The position numbers were made by a program, and so were the translations under genes. From Hygrocybe punicea (Eukaryota; Basidiomycota; Agaricomycetes; Agaricales; Hygrophoraceae): a stretch of 64,000 nucleotides of DNA. Shown here piece by piece: positions 44,540 to 55,148 of the stretch (the stretch's first letter is position 1; every line of letters begins with the position of its first letter). The notes beneath the pieces were generated by a model. The model saw only the letters and a list, made by a program, of their open reading frames with translations, did not search any database and was not told the DNA's origin. Where the stretch lies: contig OY744472.1 in assembly GCA_963556145.1 (NCBI GenBank), positions 310,001-374,000 of the forward strand. Reading direction: 5' to 3'.

Positions 44540-47500
44540 TAGTGTTGCCGTAGTTCGGTTCCGAACCTAGCCGAACCCGGTTCAAACCCTGAACCGAACC
44601 CTAAGTTCAGTCTAGGTTCAAGGGTTGATCAAACCGGACTGCTGGTTCAGTCCTGCGTTCAGTCAATGTATCTGCTGCACAAACGGTTCCAGAGCCGTCT
44701 CAAATGCCAAACGTGGTATCTTTCTGTAATTCTGCGTGACCATTTTTTGAATTTTTTGCACCAGCCCTGAACTCAATGGTATAAAACCAGGTTTTTTTTG
44801 GTATCAAAGGACATCGGCAAAGGACATCGGCATGTCTCAAACACCTGAGCTTGAATTCGACCATTATTCTCCTTCTGCTACCTCTACCAGTCCTCTCCCG
44901 CATCCCCGCCTCCATCAGTTACAGAGTGAATCCATGATGGCTCATCCCTCTAGGTCCTTGCCGTCCTCACACACGCCTGCTCGCGTTGTGGCTGGGGTGC
45001 GACATAGTACTCGGATCGCATCGGCGAAGAGGAAAGCTTCGGCCTATGGTAATAACCGGGTGGTGAAAAAGATTAAGGTGGCAGCCCAGGCTCATGGCAA
45101 ACAGGTTACAGTGATCAGCGACAGCGACAACAGTGACGGCAACGACGACGACGACGATGGTGAAAACGACGAGGGAGACGAGGCAAATGAGGTCAGCGAT
45201 TCTAGCGCCAATGAGCACCTGCGACATCTTGACGCATTGTCTGCGCAAGACAAGTCGGTAAGCTTGCGGTCTTTTTTATTGATATTTTATTGACCTAACT
45301 GTGTTACTGTAGAAGCGGACGCAGCGTCTGCGCAGCAAGGACAAACGTCGCGCTGACATTGACGCCGTTTTCACAAAGAAGATCAGCGATGAGGATGGGT
45401 TCACCGTCCTAGGGTATTGGTGCAACGTGTGCAGGTATGTTTCTATCGAATCTATCTAATCGCTCGACTGATATTGGCCTGCAGGGAAGACCCCACCATT
45501 TCGGACAAGAGGTCCCTGTTTAGTGCTTCATGCAGCATCTCGACTCTTCATATGCACATCGCTCGTGAGGCTCATCGGCATTACACAAACTACCACACTT
45601 TATGTGAGCGACAAGGGATTATGCCCCACCACCGGTGTGAGCCCGTTAGAAATCGCAATGAAACTGGTAGTGTGCAAAGTTCGCTGGACAGCTTCGTGGT
45701 CCCAATCCCTACTGTTCCTAAATGGTCTAGAGAGGGTCTTCATGCCCACATCTGCGAGCTCATTATCTCAGATGACCAGGTAAGCTCACTTTCAGTGAGC
45801 ACAAAAACCGCTAGTTAACATTCAATTTGTAGGCCTTCCAGCTTGTCGAAAAAGACGCTTTTCGCGCTCTTCTCACCTACCAGTGTCCATCAATGGACCA
45901 TCGTGACATCCCTCACCGCACGTCCATTACTGAGGAAATTGTTGCCAAGTCGATGAAAGTCCAGGGTCTTCTTCGAGAACAGTTAAAGCATAACGACAGT
46001 TTGATATCCTTCACCTTCGACACCGGCACTTCTCGTGCATCAGACCCTTATCTCACTGTGACAGTGCATTGGATTGACAGTGATTGGATTCTTCACGAAA
46101 ATATCCTCGCCTTCACAGAGATTGTTGGATCGCATACAGGTGAGAACACTGGGTGTATCCTTATTGAGACATTCGAGGAGTATGGGATCTTAAGCACGGA
46201 AAAGGCATGGGTTATCTGTGGAAAGTATATTTCCTACTAAATTTTATCAGCTTGGCTGGGGAGTCGCTGACAACGCCCCGGTGTGCGACAAAGCCATCAA
46301 GCAAGTAGCTGCACGTATCGACCCAGTAGGCAAGATGTGGATTCCAAAGGAGCGACGGGGCCGCTGCATGGAGCACTCTGTGCACTGCGCAACACGAGCC
46401 TTCATCGAAACCATCTCGCCAAGGCCTATCCATCTTGTCAAACGCGTGTTGGCAGCAGGGCAAGGAAGAAGGCGTACAACTATTGAAGATGTTGAGGATG
46501 AGGGCAAGCCAGATGATCCTGACACAGCAGCAATGATGGCGGAACTTGCAACGATGGATGATGATGACGTCAATACGGACTTCAATCCCAAAGACCTACT
46601 TGGCAAAATACTCGCATTTGTAAATCAAGTCCGTACTTCCCCGCAAGCGCGCAAGTACTTTCGCAAGCTTTGTGTCAAGGAAAATGTTAAACCATTGCAG
46701 CTTCTCAAATGGGTCCGAACTCGGTGGGCATCTCTTTATGATCTCATTGCAAGACTACTTGAAGTGCAGCCAGTAAGTCTATGCTCATCTAATGTCTCAC
46801 TATCTAGCTAATGAATATTTAGGCGTGTACCAAGTTCACGTTGCTCACTGACAGCTCGATTGAGATACCCACCCTCACCGCAAACAAGACGTATGGGATG
46901 TTCAAATTGGACGCCAAAGAATGGGAATTATTAAAGCTTATTCGTGACTGTCTCAAGGTTTGTGATGGCATTGTCAATTCTAACAATCTAGTATTCATTA
47001 ATTGCATACAGGAGCCTGCTACGGCCTGCCAATCCTTCTCCGCTGCAACTCGCCCAACCCTCCTTCGTGCTCTGCCAGCTCTTGAATTCATGCAGGAGAA
47101 GTGGGAAGCCATGTCGAAACTCAGGAAATATGCGCCCGTCGCAGATGGTCTGAAGTGTGGCCTTGAGAACCTTCGTAAGTGGTACAAGAACATGGATGAC
47201 ACTGACATCTACATGATCTCTGTAATCCTTGATCCTGGGATCAAGATGGAGTACTTCAGAGTGCATTGGGATGAAGACTATCTGGAGGAAGGCTTGGGTA
47301 TTCTAAATAAGGTGGTATGTGCTTGACATTTATGTCGTTTGAGTTGTCTGAATCACTGCCTTAGTTTGACCAATACTATCGTCCTGATGCCAATACCACC
47401 AGAGATCAAGATGCCACGCTGGCTGCTAATGCAGAGGATGGTTGTGATATGAGTTACAGCTCAGCCTGGATGCGTCATGCAGTCCAGGAGCGTGTCCGAG

Positions 47501-48104
47501 CTGAACGTGCTGGTGCCGATCCACGCCATGAATTAAAAGAATACCTTGCCAGCCCACTCGACATGGGGTGCAAAGACATCCTCAAGTGGTGGCAGGTTTG
47601 TTATTCCACCCATTGTTGTTCAGTGGCTCACGACGTAAGGCAGAATCATCAGGTTCAGTTTCCTACCCTTGCTAGAATGGCACGCGACTATCTAGCCGTT
47701 CCGGGGTCATCAGTAGCATCAGAACGCATCTTCTCAAGCATGCGCCACATTGGAACCGATTTCCGTAACCGACTATCGCCTCGTGTGTTTCAGGCCGTCC
47801 AGATCTTGAAGGCCGCCTACAAATCGGGTGCCATCTCGGCTGCTGCTGAAATTGCAACAATGGAGATGGATTTGAATGTCAATGCTAGCGATGTGTCGGC
47901 TATCTAACGCCGTAGTTTGTAATGCTCAATAAATTTGTGTGCCAAACCATTGGGAACCGGGTTTGAACTGAAACCGAACCTGGTCAAACGGTCTGATGCC
48001 GTTCGGGTTCCAGTTCTGATATTGCCTGAACCGGACCGTAAGTCCAGTTCAGGGTTCTTCCAAAAGGGGTTAGAACCGGACCGAACTGAACTTCGGCAAC
48101 ACTA
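44540..48104 (+). mobile_element. Second autonomous hAT transposon (3565 bp)
   Basis: Inverted ends TAGTGTTGCCGTAGTTCGG (left) and, complemented on the right, TAGTGTTGCCGAAGTTCAG. Both subterminal regions are studded with GAACCG/CGGTTC motifs. Encodes a full-length transposase on the plus strand. The flanking 8-mers (CGCAGGAG and TGTGGTAC) do not match, so one flank has been rearranged or the duplication has decayed. The first TAG of the element terminates the JmjC ORF. Confidence 0.88.
44832..47907 (+). CDS. hAT-family transposase, multi-exon, apparently intact
   Basis: Starts MSQTPELEFDHYSP. Exons: 44832-45258 (basic NLS region VVKKIKVAAQ, then acidic), 45313-45434 (CNVC), 45485-45779 (HMHIAREAHRHY; together with CNVC a BED-type zinc finger), 45833-46223 (FTFDTGTSRASDPYLTVTV, HWIDSDW, EIVGSHTGENTG), 46250-46770 (RRGRCMEHSVHCATRAF, LLKWVRTRWASLYD), 46824-47315, 47366-47595 and 47653-47907 with the hAT dimerisation signature (FPTLARMARDYLAVPGSS, ASERIFSSMRHIGTDFRNRL). 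It ends DVSAI. The catalytic-domain Asp, C-x2-H and RW positions are in place and no internal stop was seen. Introns are 50-60 nt. Confidence 0.9.
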
Positions 48105-48655
48105 TGTGGTACCAAGTTTGAATTTTCTGAATTCATGGTATAATGCCGTTAGGTTGATCTGAAGGGTAGTATTAGAATATACAGACCTTTTGCATATTTG
48201 GGGGCCATGGTGTGTTGGTTTGTTGTGCCGATTGTTTTAAAAGTTTCCTGATTCCTTTCAGGACGTGAATACGATCTTCACCAGTGGATCTCCTAAAATC
48301 GGGATAACCATCTTCGAGGATCTTAGTAAATTCTGGGGTGATCCACTTCATTTAGGCAAATAGTGAGGAGAATGAAGGCAGATGTCGTTGTCTGGAACAA
48401 TGGAATAATGCCTCATGTTTAACACGATGTGATGAGAAATCACATGATGTACAGCAATATGGATTACAAATAGATGACACAAGGGATTGCAAAGTTTGCC
48501 TAGGATGTGATTAGTAGAATATGATGAATCATGAATATTGATAAATTCCAGAACAAAGGGATAGAGGAGCAAGTATGAAATTGGTGGAACGTGGCAAGTG
48601 GTGGGTAAGAGTGCAAAGATGTAATGTGTAAGATTGCAAAGATGTAAGGTGGGTA
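48105..48655. other. No supported gene
   Basis: A possible exon at 48263-48360 (TIFTSGSPKIGITIFEDL) follows a good acceptor but has no identified partner. Otherwise non-coding. Confidence 0.4.
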
Positions 48656-48658
48656 TGT

Positions 48659-49594
48659 TCAGAGATGCCAGAATGAACAGATATAAACCACCTGTTGCAT
48701 GTGTGGCAACACTGTTCTATGGCCAGCCAAAATACCCAGGGCCGTCGGCCAACCCATGTTCCATGGCCAGCCAAAATACCCAGACCGGTCGGCCAACCCA
48801 TGTTCCATGGCCAACCGACATACCCAGACCGGTCGGCCAACCCATGTTCCATGGCCAGCCAAAATACCCACACTGGTCGGCCAATCCATGTTCCATGGCC
48901 AGCCAATATATCCGTCTGCTTCGGCCAACTCATGTCTGCCAGAAGATGGACCCCTCGGCCAAGCCATCTGCCCTGGAGAAAGATATTGGTTGGCTGAGTT
49001 TGGCTGGCCCACTTGGAGTGGGAATTGTCCATCTCGGCTGACCCATGTATCATGGGAAAGATACGCTGAAAGGGCTCTCATTATGAAAAATGAGATGCCC
49101 ATCAAACACCATGCCATCAATGGTATGAAAGCATCTCGCGATGTCATTGCACACTTTCTGGCAGCATGTTCACGTGTATGAAGGTGGCGGTAGCCATACG
49201 TGTGTGGAAGGGGGAAACATTTGGATTCAAGTGAAAAATAGGCCGGGGCTCGTGCCAGCAATTCCTGAGCAACCACAAAGAGAGCAGTTTCAAGATCACG
49301 CCATTTTTGTTGGACAGCAACTGATAATTGGAAGCGAATACCGACGCGTTCAATAGGTAGCGACTTGTAATTACAAACTAGACGCTGTATTAGTGGATGA
49401 TCCCATCGGACTGAACGGGGCACAAATGGGAGCTGTATAAAGTCATTGTGGGCCCAGTTCATCTTATAGGTCCATTCTGGAGATGGATCGTTGCAGCCGA
49501 AGTTGTTGGAACTGGGGAAGGCAGCTAAGGGACCTGCGTTTGGGGAGGTGATCACAAAGTTATTGAGGAAGAAGGTTTTGAAGGTCGACTCCAT
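48659..49594 (-). CDS. Hypothetical protein running into a minisatellite
   Basis: ATG at 49594 (MESTFKTFFLNN). The first about 170 residues have normal composition (HNDFIQLPFVPRSVRWDHPL, RDLETALFVVAQELLARA, FIPLMAWCLMGISFFIM, one possible membrane segment) and resemble, from memory, a repetitive agaric family often annotated as hypothetical. The remaining about 110 residues are translated from the 44-bp minisatellite (GWPWNMGWPT and ILAGHGTWVGRP in rotating frames), so the true C-terminus is probably replaced or spliced. Confidence is moderate for the N-terminal part only. Confidence 0.45.
   Translation of the reverse strand: MESTFKTFFLNNFVITSPNAGPLAAFPSSNNFGCNDPSPEWTYKMNWAHNDFIQLPFVPRSVRWDHPLIQRLVCNYKSLPIERVGIRFQLSVAVQQKWRDLETALFVVAQELLARAPAYFSLESKCFPLPHTYGYRHLHTREHAARKCAMTSRDAFIPLMAWCLMGISFFIMRALSAYLSHDTWVSRDGQFPLQVGQPNSANQYLSPGQMAWPRGPSSGRHELAEADGYIGWPWNMDWPTSVGILAGHGTWVGRPVWVCRLAMEHGLADRSGYFGWPWNMGWPTALGILAGHRTVLPHMQQVVYICSFWHL
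48719..48940. repeat. 44-bp minisatellite, about 5 copies
   Basis: Units begin ggccagccaaaatacccag and end cccatgttccat; the period is exactly 44 bp. Because 44 is not a multiple of three, successive units are read in different frames, and all three minus-strand frames are open. Confidence 0.93.
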
Positions 49595-49719
49595 CTGACA
49601 GCACTTTTTGAGTTAATAGAACAGGTGCAAAAAAAATGGTACATACAGAGACGGATGCCAAGGAGGGAAGAATCGGTCGATGTAAGATGGAGCCCAAGGA
49701 CAAGAAATGATGGAACACC

Positions 49720-50170
49720 GAGCTCGCTGGGACTTTGTATAGGTGAATGAGAATGGATTGACTGATGGCAGCACCCAAGCCAAGGCCGAAGGGAGTCTAG
49801 AGCTCACTGATAGCTTGTATGAGCCAGCGAGTGCGGAACGAGGGAATGTCTGAGCCAGGGGTCCTGGAGCTTGCTGGTACTGTGTACAGGCGAATGAGAA
49901 CATAGTAAGCGTGCCTGAACGAAGATTTGGCTGAGAGCCCGCGTGTATTGTATGGGCGAACGAGGACGGGCGTCTAAGCCAAGAGGGCCTGGAGCTCGCT
50001 GGTACTTTGTACGGGCGAACAAGAACGTAGTAAGCATGCCCAAATGAAGATTTGCCTGGAGCCCGCATGTACTTTGTATGGGCAAACAAGGATGGATCAA
50101 GGGAACGAGGGAGTGCCTGAGCCAAGATAAAAGCTCGCTTGTACTTTGTACAGGTGAACGATGAGTCTCT
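49720..50170. repeat. Degenerate tandem repeat, period about 124 bp
   Basis: Recurring gagctcgctggtactttgta, gggcgaacaagaacgtagta and aagatttgcctggagcccgc blocks in constant order. The Ser/Tyr-rich minus-strand ORF over it is a repeat artefact. Confidence 0.75.
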
Positions 50171-50280
50171 AGGAATACTCACTAGTACTTTGTACAGGTG
50201 AGCGATGACAAACAGTAAATACAAAATAATTATATATGTGACACTACAAATTGCCTTTTTTGGATGGTTAACCGTGGTTT

Positions 50281-50381
50281 AGCTGTTGCCACAACGGTCC
50301 GGTCCAGCTAATAACCCATATATGGGTTAGCCATTGTTAGCCGTAGCAGAGCCGAGCTGGACCGTGCTGTGGCAACACTAG
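50281..50381. mobile_element. Palindromic hAT-like MITE (101 bp)
   Basis: Left TAGCTGTTGCCACAACGG, right complement TAGTGTTGCCACAGCACGG. Inner palindrome around ATAACCCATATATGGGTTA. The ends share TAGTGTTGCC with the hAT at 44540. No target duplication is evident. It abuts the LTR fragment, whose homology stops at its edge. Confidence 0.65.
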
Positions 50382-50905
50382 TATGAATATGGAAACCAAA
50401 TATCCGAGAACGGCAATTGTCAATTACGTGTTGATATATTGTCAAGGTGGAAATCGGATGTATAAATAGTGGAAGGGCATCTATGCCAAAGATAGATCAT
50501 GACAATGTAGAAACTGATCAGGACGGTGATGGCAATGCTGCCAATAACAATTATGGTAATAAGCTGTGTCGGGAGTACAGCCATTGTGATCGGTTTGTCG
50601 TGAGATAGAGTAAACAAGATATCGAAGGGAAAAGACAATGTTGGTGACATCCATCGGCAAGGAGACTATTCGGGTACAACAAGGTCACGTGGGAGATGTC
50701 CATGGTCGGTCTGGATTGTTCTAGAAGAAGGGACAAAAAGAGAACAAGAATAAGAAAATACAAGGATGTCCGAAAGAAGAAACAATGACATTGAAAAGAA
50801 GACAAAGGACAGAATGAAATGAAAAAGGAAGGTGTGCAGTGCAGAATCATCGTGGTAGGTATCAGAATAGGCATCGGGGTTGGAAGCGGAGTTGGAAATG
50901 TAACA
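50382..50905 (-). repeat. Truncated LTR of the same family as 3070-4739
   Basis: On the minus strand starts TGTTACATTTCC at 50905 and is collinear with the first about 540 bp of the solo LTR at 3070, roughly 85 % identical by eye. It is cut off at the MITE. Confidence 0.88.
50420..50584 (-). CDS. Second copy of the LTR-encoded membrane microprotein (54 aa)
   Basis: MAVLPTQLIT start, hydrophobic stretch IIVIGSIAITVLISFYIVMI, short basic stop-transfer residues, tail ending DNISTRN. Homologous in frame to 3395-3565 with a 2-codon deletion. Start, stop and hydrophobicity are conserved despite about 20 changed codons. Unknown function. Confidence 0.5.
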   Translation of the reverse strand: MAVLPTQLITIIVIGSIAITVLISFYIVMIYLWHRCPSTIYTSDFHLDNISTRN

Positions 50906-52740
50906 GTGGCCATCCTCATGCGACTTGACAGCGGCGGCGATCTGGACCATGAAACCCACTATGGGGACCACAGGGACATCATAGATGATGTCCCCATTGT
51001 TTTTATCGATGATGGAATGCAAAGGGGGCCATGGGGGGCCTTAATGGTACAGGTGAGTACCCATCTCCCTCCTGCTTTTTCCCCATGTACTTACCCATTC
51101 CCGCTGCTCATTTTGGGCTGGGAGCCCTCCCCCATCCATCCCCTCTCCGTTTCCCCCATCCGCCTCGCTTCCCGGACCTTTCCTCACCACCCATCGCCAC
51201 CCCCCTCTCCATGCACCCTTCCCTGCCCCCCAGTGTCCATCCCCCTCATCACCCACCCTCCAGCACCCTTCCCCACCAATTCCAGACCCAGTCTGGCGCC
51301 TCTGCAAAGGTGAGTACCCTCCCGTTCATCGGCGGTGCCCCATGTATCATTATTCTTTATTACTTTTGTTTCTCTTTTATTTTGTTTATTTTCATGTACA
51401 TTAGTCTATATACAGTATTTATAAGAATATATCTATGATATGTAAAAAATTCCGCAAGAAAAGACAGCGGGATAGTGAAATTGTCGTGCACAACATTGAT
51501 GACAACGAGCGTGTATGCCTGTGAGTGATGGGCGGGGCCATGGCTACGGTGACGGGAAAGCCCGAGCCCATCAGCGCCCTTGTTCCTGACCGGACCTGAC
51601 GTTCCCAAATGGGTTATTGCCGTATTTAGGACACTACTACATTACTAGTAGATGCTACCAATAACTACTAATAAGACTTATATACTGAGGCTAGGGTGGA
51701 GACTGATTTATGGCCGCATCGCGGTTTTAAGGCTTGTAGTGTGGGAAGGTCAGGTGGCGTCAAGACCTCGCGTGACGCGTGACAGGCGAATTGACTGAAT
51801 TGGTACAGTATTGGGAATTGTATGCTATATCATCAATCGTCACCGCATCACCACTTACACCGCATCACCACTTAAATGTAATATGTAACAAGCAAATGTA
51901 GTATGTAACAAGCATGCCTTTGCTTTGAATGGTCACTCCATACAAGAACTATCGTGACTATGACTGTCATCAGGAAATTGAAAACCATATGAGAAAGTCT
52001 TATAAGACCTGATCAGATAAATCATAAGTAACATCCAGTGCCACAATGATAACAACAAGGTCAACCCAGATAATTTATGGTTACCTAGATGAAAATATAT
52101 CACATCAAGCATATTGATATAAATGTAACATTGGTCACCAACAATGTCTTTCCCCCCAATCCAAGATAATTCATGGCTGCGAAGATCAATAACATCAGAT
52201 ATATCAGAAATGCAGCCCTAGTGTCATGACCACCTTAATGCTACAAGTGTTGAACCTGTATCATCTTGACTTCCCAGCTGAAACAATCTCAGCATGATAT
52301 ACAACGGTTCAGCAGTAGCCATGAATCTATGTGTGCCGCAACAATACTCAATCTGTCAATCATGACATGAAAGCAGCAGCTATATCATAATTTCAATACG
52401 AGGCTCAAAGATCAGCAGATGATGGCCGTTGATAAGATTATAGCAGGGTGATCCTCAAAGATGACATTTGTCATATTTGTCATAATGAGTGCCGGCGCAG
52501 CAGTGTAGCCATAAATCTGTGGATGCTGCAAGGGTGCTGATTCTGTCAACCATGACACACAAGCAGCAGCTTCATCACAATTTCCAAACTAGGCTCAAAG
52601 ATCAGCAAGCGACAAGCATTGATAAGATGATAGCAGATGGTCTTAGTGATGGATTTTGTTAGACGCATCATAATCGTCATGGTTGTTGCCGGCGTAACAG
52701 TCTGATAATGCCAAGCAAAATGGAAGCGGGACCGAGGAAA
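50906..52740. other. Non-coding stretch with an imperfect direct duplication
   Basis: 51060-51310 is C-rich simple sequence. 51860-51910 holds two copies of atgtartatgtaacaagca. 52310-52490 is repeated imperfectly at 52497-52690 (aggctcaaagatcagca; cagcagctncatcacaatt), spacing about 187 bp. No credible gene. Confidence 0.6.
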
Positions 52741-52777
52741 TATAATATATTAACGAGAAAGCGAATGACACGTAGAG

Positions 52778-54236
52778 CTAATATGCCTGGGGTTCACCAG
52801 CTTCATACGCCGAAGCCAGGTTTTCCTTGTAAGCGCGCCTCTTCTCCTTGATGCGACACAAAGCACTACCCTCAACTGGTACTCTAGCTTCCGAGAATGA
52901 ATGTGGGAAGATTTTGCTACATAAAGATTAACAGTGAGAAGCATCATTTACAAACGGTGAATGACTTACCGGTTCCACCAGGTGAGGAGTTCCTCGACTT
53001 CTTCCTTCTCCTCGACATCCTCAAGGAGATCTAAGAGACTGTTGTAGAATGTCTCGGAATCCGTGACCGTATCGGTGCGAGAGAAAGTGCTTGTGGAACT
53101 TAGAGCAAAGCGGACCTGAATAATTATGAGAAGTAATCGTTTCTAACATCTGACAGCAGTACGAACCTGAGTAGCGATGTAAACCAAGGATGCTTTCGTC
53201 ACACACGTCATACCATGAATTCGGGCATTTCCCGACCGCGTCGCTTTCGGTTCCTCGTCATCGACCGAGCTCGGCGACGTGAAGACGTGTTTGAATCCCT
53301 ATGTATCTTCAAATAGGACGAAGGGATTTCATGAGATATTACGAACCGTGACTAAAAGCTGACTTCTCATTAAACCGTTCCAAGGGTCCTCTGGATCATA
53401 GGCGAGGTCTGCGTAAAGGAAGATGGGCCACTGATCACCACGGACGTGCATCTCGCCGCTACGAAGCTTCTCTTTAATACTGTACAAGATGTAGGGATTT
53501 CTTTTAATTTATAATAAAAGGAAGGAAAACATGACGTACTGGGGCAAAGACCAATCTACTCCTGCAGGACAAAGGAGCGCACCGGTCTTCTCATGATGAA
53601 ATCCACGTGTTGTCTTGATCTTACGACTGAGAGGAGGTTCAAGAGTCGGCCCGGGAAGCGTAATCCAGTCAATGATGGCGGACTTCATGCCTTTTGTGTC
53701 ATCGGCACGGGCCCCGCTGACGCCTTTTCCTAGCTGAATGAAGAGATGTACAAGGAAGAAGTAAAAATACATTGAACGACTCACTAGGCCAGACAAGAGC
53801 TCGATCTCTTCTTCGGAGGATTCCAGAAGTCGTTTCTCAAGATCAGGACACACCCTGAGCAGATCCTCGAACACTCGATGTTCGCGACGTTCCCTGCAGA
53901 AGACCCAAAATTGCACCATGGGGTTACAACGTGATAATAATATGTGCTTACTTCTGCGTTAAAGACTCGATGTCCACAGGCTCCGATTCACCCATGCGAG
54001 TCAAGCCGTTTGTAATAAGAACATTCACGTTGCAGAAAGTGTGGACGACTCGACCGAAATGGCGTCCGTGGTGCACAAGGGGGTCGGTAATGGTCCTACT
54101 CATTGAAGTTAGCAATTTGAGGAGTACCTGAAGAGAAGGGGAATCACGGTCGTTTCCTAGAGCCAAGCTGCAACGCATCGTCGCGCGTCCGTCGACCAGT
54201 GGATAGTGCAGGGTCGGACTGTGCGGGTTCAGACAT
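52778..54236 (-). CDS. DUF6698-domain protein
   Basis: ATG at 54236 (MSEPAQSDPALSTGRRTRD). An intron with donor GTGATT joins SRKRP to TITDPL. Exons then give VVHTFCNVNVLITNGLTRMG, HRVFEDLLRVCPDLEKRLLE, KSAIIDWITLPGPTLEPPLS with TTRGFHHEKTGALLCP, YSIKEKLRSGEMHVRGDQWP-FLYADLAYDPEDPWNGLMRS, FKHVFTSPSSVDD, GMTCVTKASLVYIATQ, VRFALSSTSTFSRTDTVTD and KIFPHSFSEARVP, ending EAGEPQAY. This is the full DUF6698 pattern, a basidiomycete-specific family of unknown function that is often multi-copy. All junctions keep frame, so the gene seems intact. It is divergent from the coiled-coil gene at 54601, 364 bp away. Confidence 0.83.
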
Positions 54237-54600
54237 TGGACGTTAAGGTCAAGACGATAAAGGAGAATGGTTTGTCTGGTATGATTTTATATGAAGACTG
54301 GTGGCGGAGATAGACTGGGTATGAATTGTGTATGCATACGGCTTGTAAATGGGTATCATCTGCAATAACTGTCGATTGACCGGTCCCCAAATAGATCATA
54401 ATTAGGATACCGGCCAGTAGAAGTAGAACGAACCGACCGTTTTTGTTAGCCGGCATATTATAATGGGCTGCGGTTGCAGAACTAGCGCGAGAAAATGACA
54501 CAACATTTTGACCGGGCTGGCAACGTGATTAATAACTGAGTTTATAATCAATTTCTGCGGCCAAACCAGATATTCGAAGAAAACTACATCACTGTCAATC

Positions 54601-55116
54601 ATGTCCACTCGTCAGCGAAAAGGTAGCCAATCAAGGAAGCACCCCCGGGCCATTGATGAGGTCGAAGTCATTATCCGGTATGAAAAAATAATCCAACTAA
54701 CTTGACTCTGAAGCTAAGTTAAAACATCTAGAAGTACTAGGGGCAAACGGACGTACCGTTTATTGGAGGAGGAAGACCTGGAGGACGAGAATGATTCGCT
54801 AGATTCTGACAACATCGGCAAGCAAATGTTTTCTCACCTTTAGTGTGTCTCATACCACAGTACAGATCGTGACGCCATGATCCGGTTGCGAGACCGTCTT
54901 TTGAGGGCAGAAGAAGAACTGTTGACCGCACGCTGCAGCATTTCCGAGTTGACATTGAAGAACATGCAATACGCGGCCGAACTGAAGAGGGAACGTTACA
55001 TCAACGAGATTGCTCAGCAGTATATTCCAGAGGATATGCTTGCCGAATATTATGCGGAGTACCCGAAAAATCAGCCTACATGGACGTCGTCATCACCTGC
55101 GCCTCGTAAGTTGTAG
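54601..55116 (+). CDS. Small coiled-coil protein
   Basis: MSTRQRKGSQSRKHPRAID start with a basic N-terminus. The exon ending EVIIR is spliced (GT..AG) to GKRTYRLLEEEDLEDENDSL. The next intron (about 54820-54867) appears to use a GC donor (G|GCAAGC ... TACAG), joining SDNI to DRDAM in frame. The C-terminal exon MIRLRDRLLRAEEELLTARC then continues as a leucine/glutamate heptad coiled coil and ends SSSPAPRKL. About 135 residues, function unknown. It shares a short divergent intergenic region with the DUF6698 gene, suggesting co-regulation. Confidence 0.65.
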
Positions 55117-55148
55117 AATTCGTTGTTCAACATTGCTTGATTTTGCAT

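Noticed and set aside
44184..44585. Proline-rich minus-strand ORF of 133 codons
   Set aside because: Antisense shadow of the Glu/Gly tract at the JmjC C-terminus; composition driven by GGGGAG repeats.
48716..48940. Possible CRISPR-like array (44-bp repeats)
   Set aside because: Contiguous units without unique spacers; a eukaryotic minisatellite.
49613..50224. 203-codon Ser/Tyr-rich minus ORF
   Set aside because: Produced by the degenerate 124-bp tandem repeat; no non-repetitive coding part.
50819..51313. 164-codon plus ORF
   Set aside because: Second half is C-rich simple sequence; the first half is antisense to the LTR fragment.
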